Source: Symbiodinium kawagutii
Taxonomy: Eukaryota > Sar > Dinophyceae > Suessiales > Symbiodiniaceae
DNA: 64,000 nt
Assembly: GCA_009767595.1 (NCBI GenBank)
Contig: VSDK01000792.1
Span: 144,487-208,486 of the forward strand
Reading direction: 5' to 3'
Under the pieces are notes generated by a model. It had not been told where the DNA came from, searched no databases, and saw nothing but the letters and a program-made list of their open reading frames with translations. A program made the translations under genes and the position numbers. Below, one piece after another: positions 62,940 through 64,000 of the stretch (position 1 is the first letter of the stretch; the number at the start of each line of letters is the position of its first letter).

Positions 62940-64000
62940 CAAGAGCCAAAGATCCCATCTATCCCAAGGATGCAATCGTAGTTTCTCATGAAACTCTTGG
63001 ATGATTTGGGGGACCCCTATGACTTGAGAAACGAGCACATCTATGGTTTTTGGCAATGGACAATCACCCATTTATGGCTACTTTCGTGGTGTTTTTGCCT
63101 ACAAACCATGATGACAATGCATTTCCAGCTTAATCGACCAGAAGGTATTTATGTTTTGCAAACTTGCAAAGCCTTTCGTTTGATCCCTGTGAACTTGAAT
63201 GCACATCCATCGTTGTTGCGGTCAACAGTGGAATTGCAAGAAGGAATAGTGGATGTGTGCGTGTTCATCCCCTTAAGTCTCTGGAGGACCATGCAATGAT
63301 ATGGTGAGGGATATACTATACTATCCAATGATCCGTTTGTTACATTTCTAACCGACACGGGTGGCTTGTGGTAGAATATATAAAGTGATTGTTTTCTGAA
63401 CAAATCCATCAAATATTCAGGGTGCATATTTGAGAAACAGGACGACGTGCTACACGATATAGTACATATATAGTCCTATTGGTCCTTACTTCTGCAATCT
63501 TCTGAAAGGCGTGGTGTAAATTCTGTAATACACCAGTGCATCCAATCATTGTCCCATGGCAAATCTGCCAGTTGCAAGTATTCAGTTGAGAATCCCATGG
63601 CATGAGAAACATGACTCAGCCTACCCCAGATATGTCTGAGCCATTTAGGAAACTGTCCTAGCAAAAGGCGCCGTATCTTCCAGCCGGTGCAGAGCAGATT
63701 TACATCAAGCATGTTTATTGTATGATATTGTATACCTATCGTTGGTTTCATTTCAAAGCTGCTCATTTGGACATCAGACCTCTTGAAACTCGAGCCGGCC
63801 AGGGCTTGATAGCACAGCATGATTGTTGGAGAGATCTTCGACCGAACTGTTGACATAAAAAGTTGGAATAATTTGAGATATGAACAGTTCACATCAAAAA
63901 ACGGGATGCCTGGACATGATTACCCCCTGATAGTGAGGTGATTTCCCCAGCCATGGCCCCCACAGTACCGGCTTCACGGGCCATGCCATGTGGTAACTCT
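62940..64000. other. Right edge: intron expected to precede the first visible helicase exon
   Basis: No helicase motif I, II or III is readable here on the minus strand. A partial family A element end (GACTTGAGAAACGA) is at 63005-63035. The rest is AT-rich unique-looking sequence apart from the frame at 63476-63892. The short island at 63940-64000 is open but not recognisable. Confidence 0.5.
63476..63892 (-). CDS. Unrecognised 138-codon frame upstream of the helicase exons
   Basis: The minus strand is open with a protein-like 3' half (KIRRLLLGQFPKWLRHIWGR, then LADLPWDNDWMHWCITEF). It does not contain the SAT or DEFH motifs that should precede the 62.9-kb exon. Possibly intronic. Confidence 0.28.
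   Translation of the reverse strand: MNCSYLKLFQLFMSTVRSKISPTIMLCYQALAGSSFKRSDVQMSSFEMKPTIGIQYHTINMLDVNLLCTGWKIRRLLLGQFPKWLRHIWGRLSHVSHAMGFSTEYLQLADLPWDNDWMHWCITEFTPRLSEDCRSKDQ

Noticed and set aside
1..64000. Prokaryotic features (operons, ribosome binding sites, CRISPR, insertion sequences), tRNA or rRNA genes
   Set aside because: None found by eye; the exon-intron structure and repeat content argue against a bacterial or organelle source.

Overview
The window looks like eukaryotic nuclear DNA with a very low coding density. Short GC-rich islands of 29-170 bases, with splice signals at their edges, lie in thousands of bases of repeat-rich, AT-rich intron. The best-supported gene reads right to left across about 28 kb. 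Its key junction at helicase motif VI works only if the intron begins with GA and ends with AG, and other junctions fit GC donors. Such donors, together with long introns carrying inverted-repeat elements at splice sites and a degenerate TTTAGGG-type interstitial repeat, point to a dinoflagellate. I saw no rRNA, tRNA, organelle or prokaryotic features. The organism call is inference; the exon readings are direct.

Right half (about 35.1-62.9 kb, minus strand): one SKI2-like DExH RNA helicase gene of the DUF3516-containing type, best known to me from bacteria. Its order from 5' to 3' is: the linker after motif III at 62.9 kb, motif IV at 61-62 kb, the HHAG region at 57.9 kb, motif V at 56.9 kb, motif VI split between 55.0 and 53.8 kb, then C-terminal DUF3516 segments at 51.3, 49.7, 48.0, 43.0, 39.5, 36.6 and 35.2 kb. 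Phases match exactly at several junctions (59.4/57.9, 57.9/57.0, 55.7/55.0, 55.0/53.8 and 36.6/35.2 kb). A few junctions do not close, so small exons are probably still missing. The first RecA domain (motifs I-III) must lie beyond base 64,000. Additional well-bounded minus-strand exons lie between these and are not assigned.

Middle and left (about 10-34 kb, mostly minus strand): a series of exons with clean acceptors. They encode a charged helical stretch (34.0, 30.1 and 28.9 kb) and then a low-complexity Pro/Gly/Tyr/Ser-rich protein with recurring motifs such as GGSYVPP, GGSFVPP and NYAA (26.7, 25.5, 22.3, 19.6, 15.6 and 11.4 kb). This may be the tail of the helicase gene or a separate downstream gene on the same strand. 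Left of 10 kb only isolated islands at 8.1, 5.0 and 1.2 kb are visible.

Repeats: at least three families of short inverted-repeat elements fill the introns. One starts with GTGGGGCCC and one with GGTTTCTCAAAA, and both abut exon edges so that their ends supply or touch splice sites; they behave like introners. A third has GTGGGTCAA ends. Other elements include a 0.65-kb one carrying eleven copies of CACTTAGAACA, a cluster of CTTACGC motifs, tetranucleotide arrays, and long strand-biased tracts of degenerate GATGGTTGATGATGG or its complement. Many islands are open on both strands, so strand calls outside the helicase rest on splice signals and amino-acid content and carry reduced confidence. 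There is an 11-base N gap at 43815-43825.
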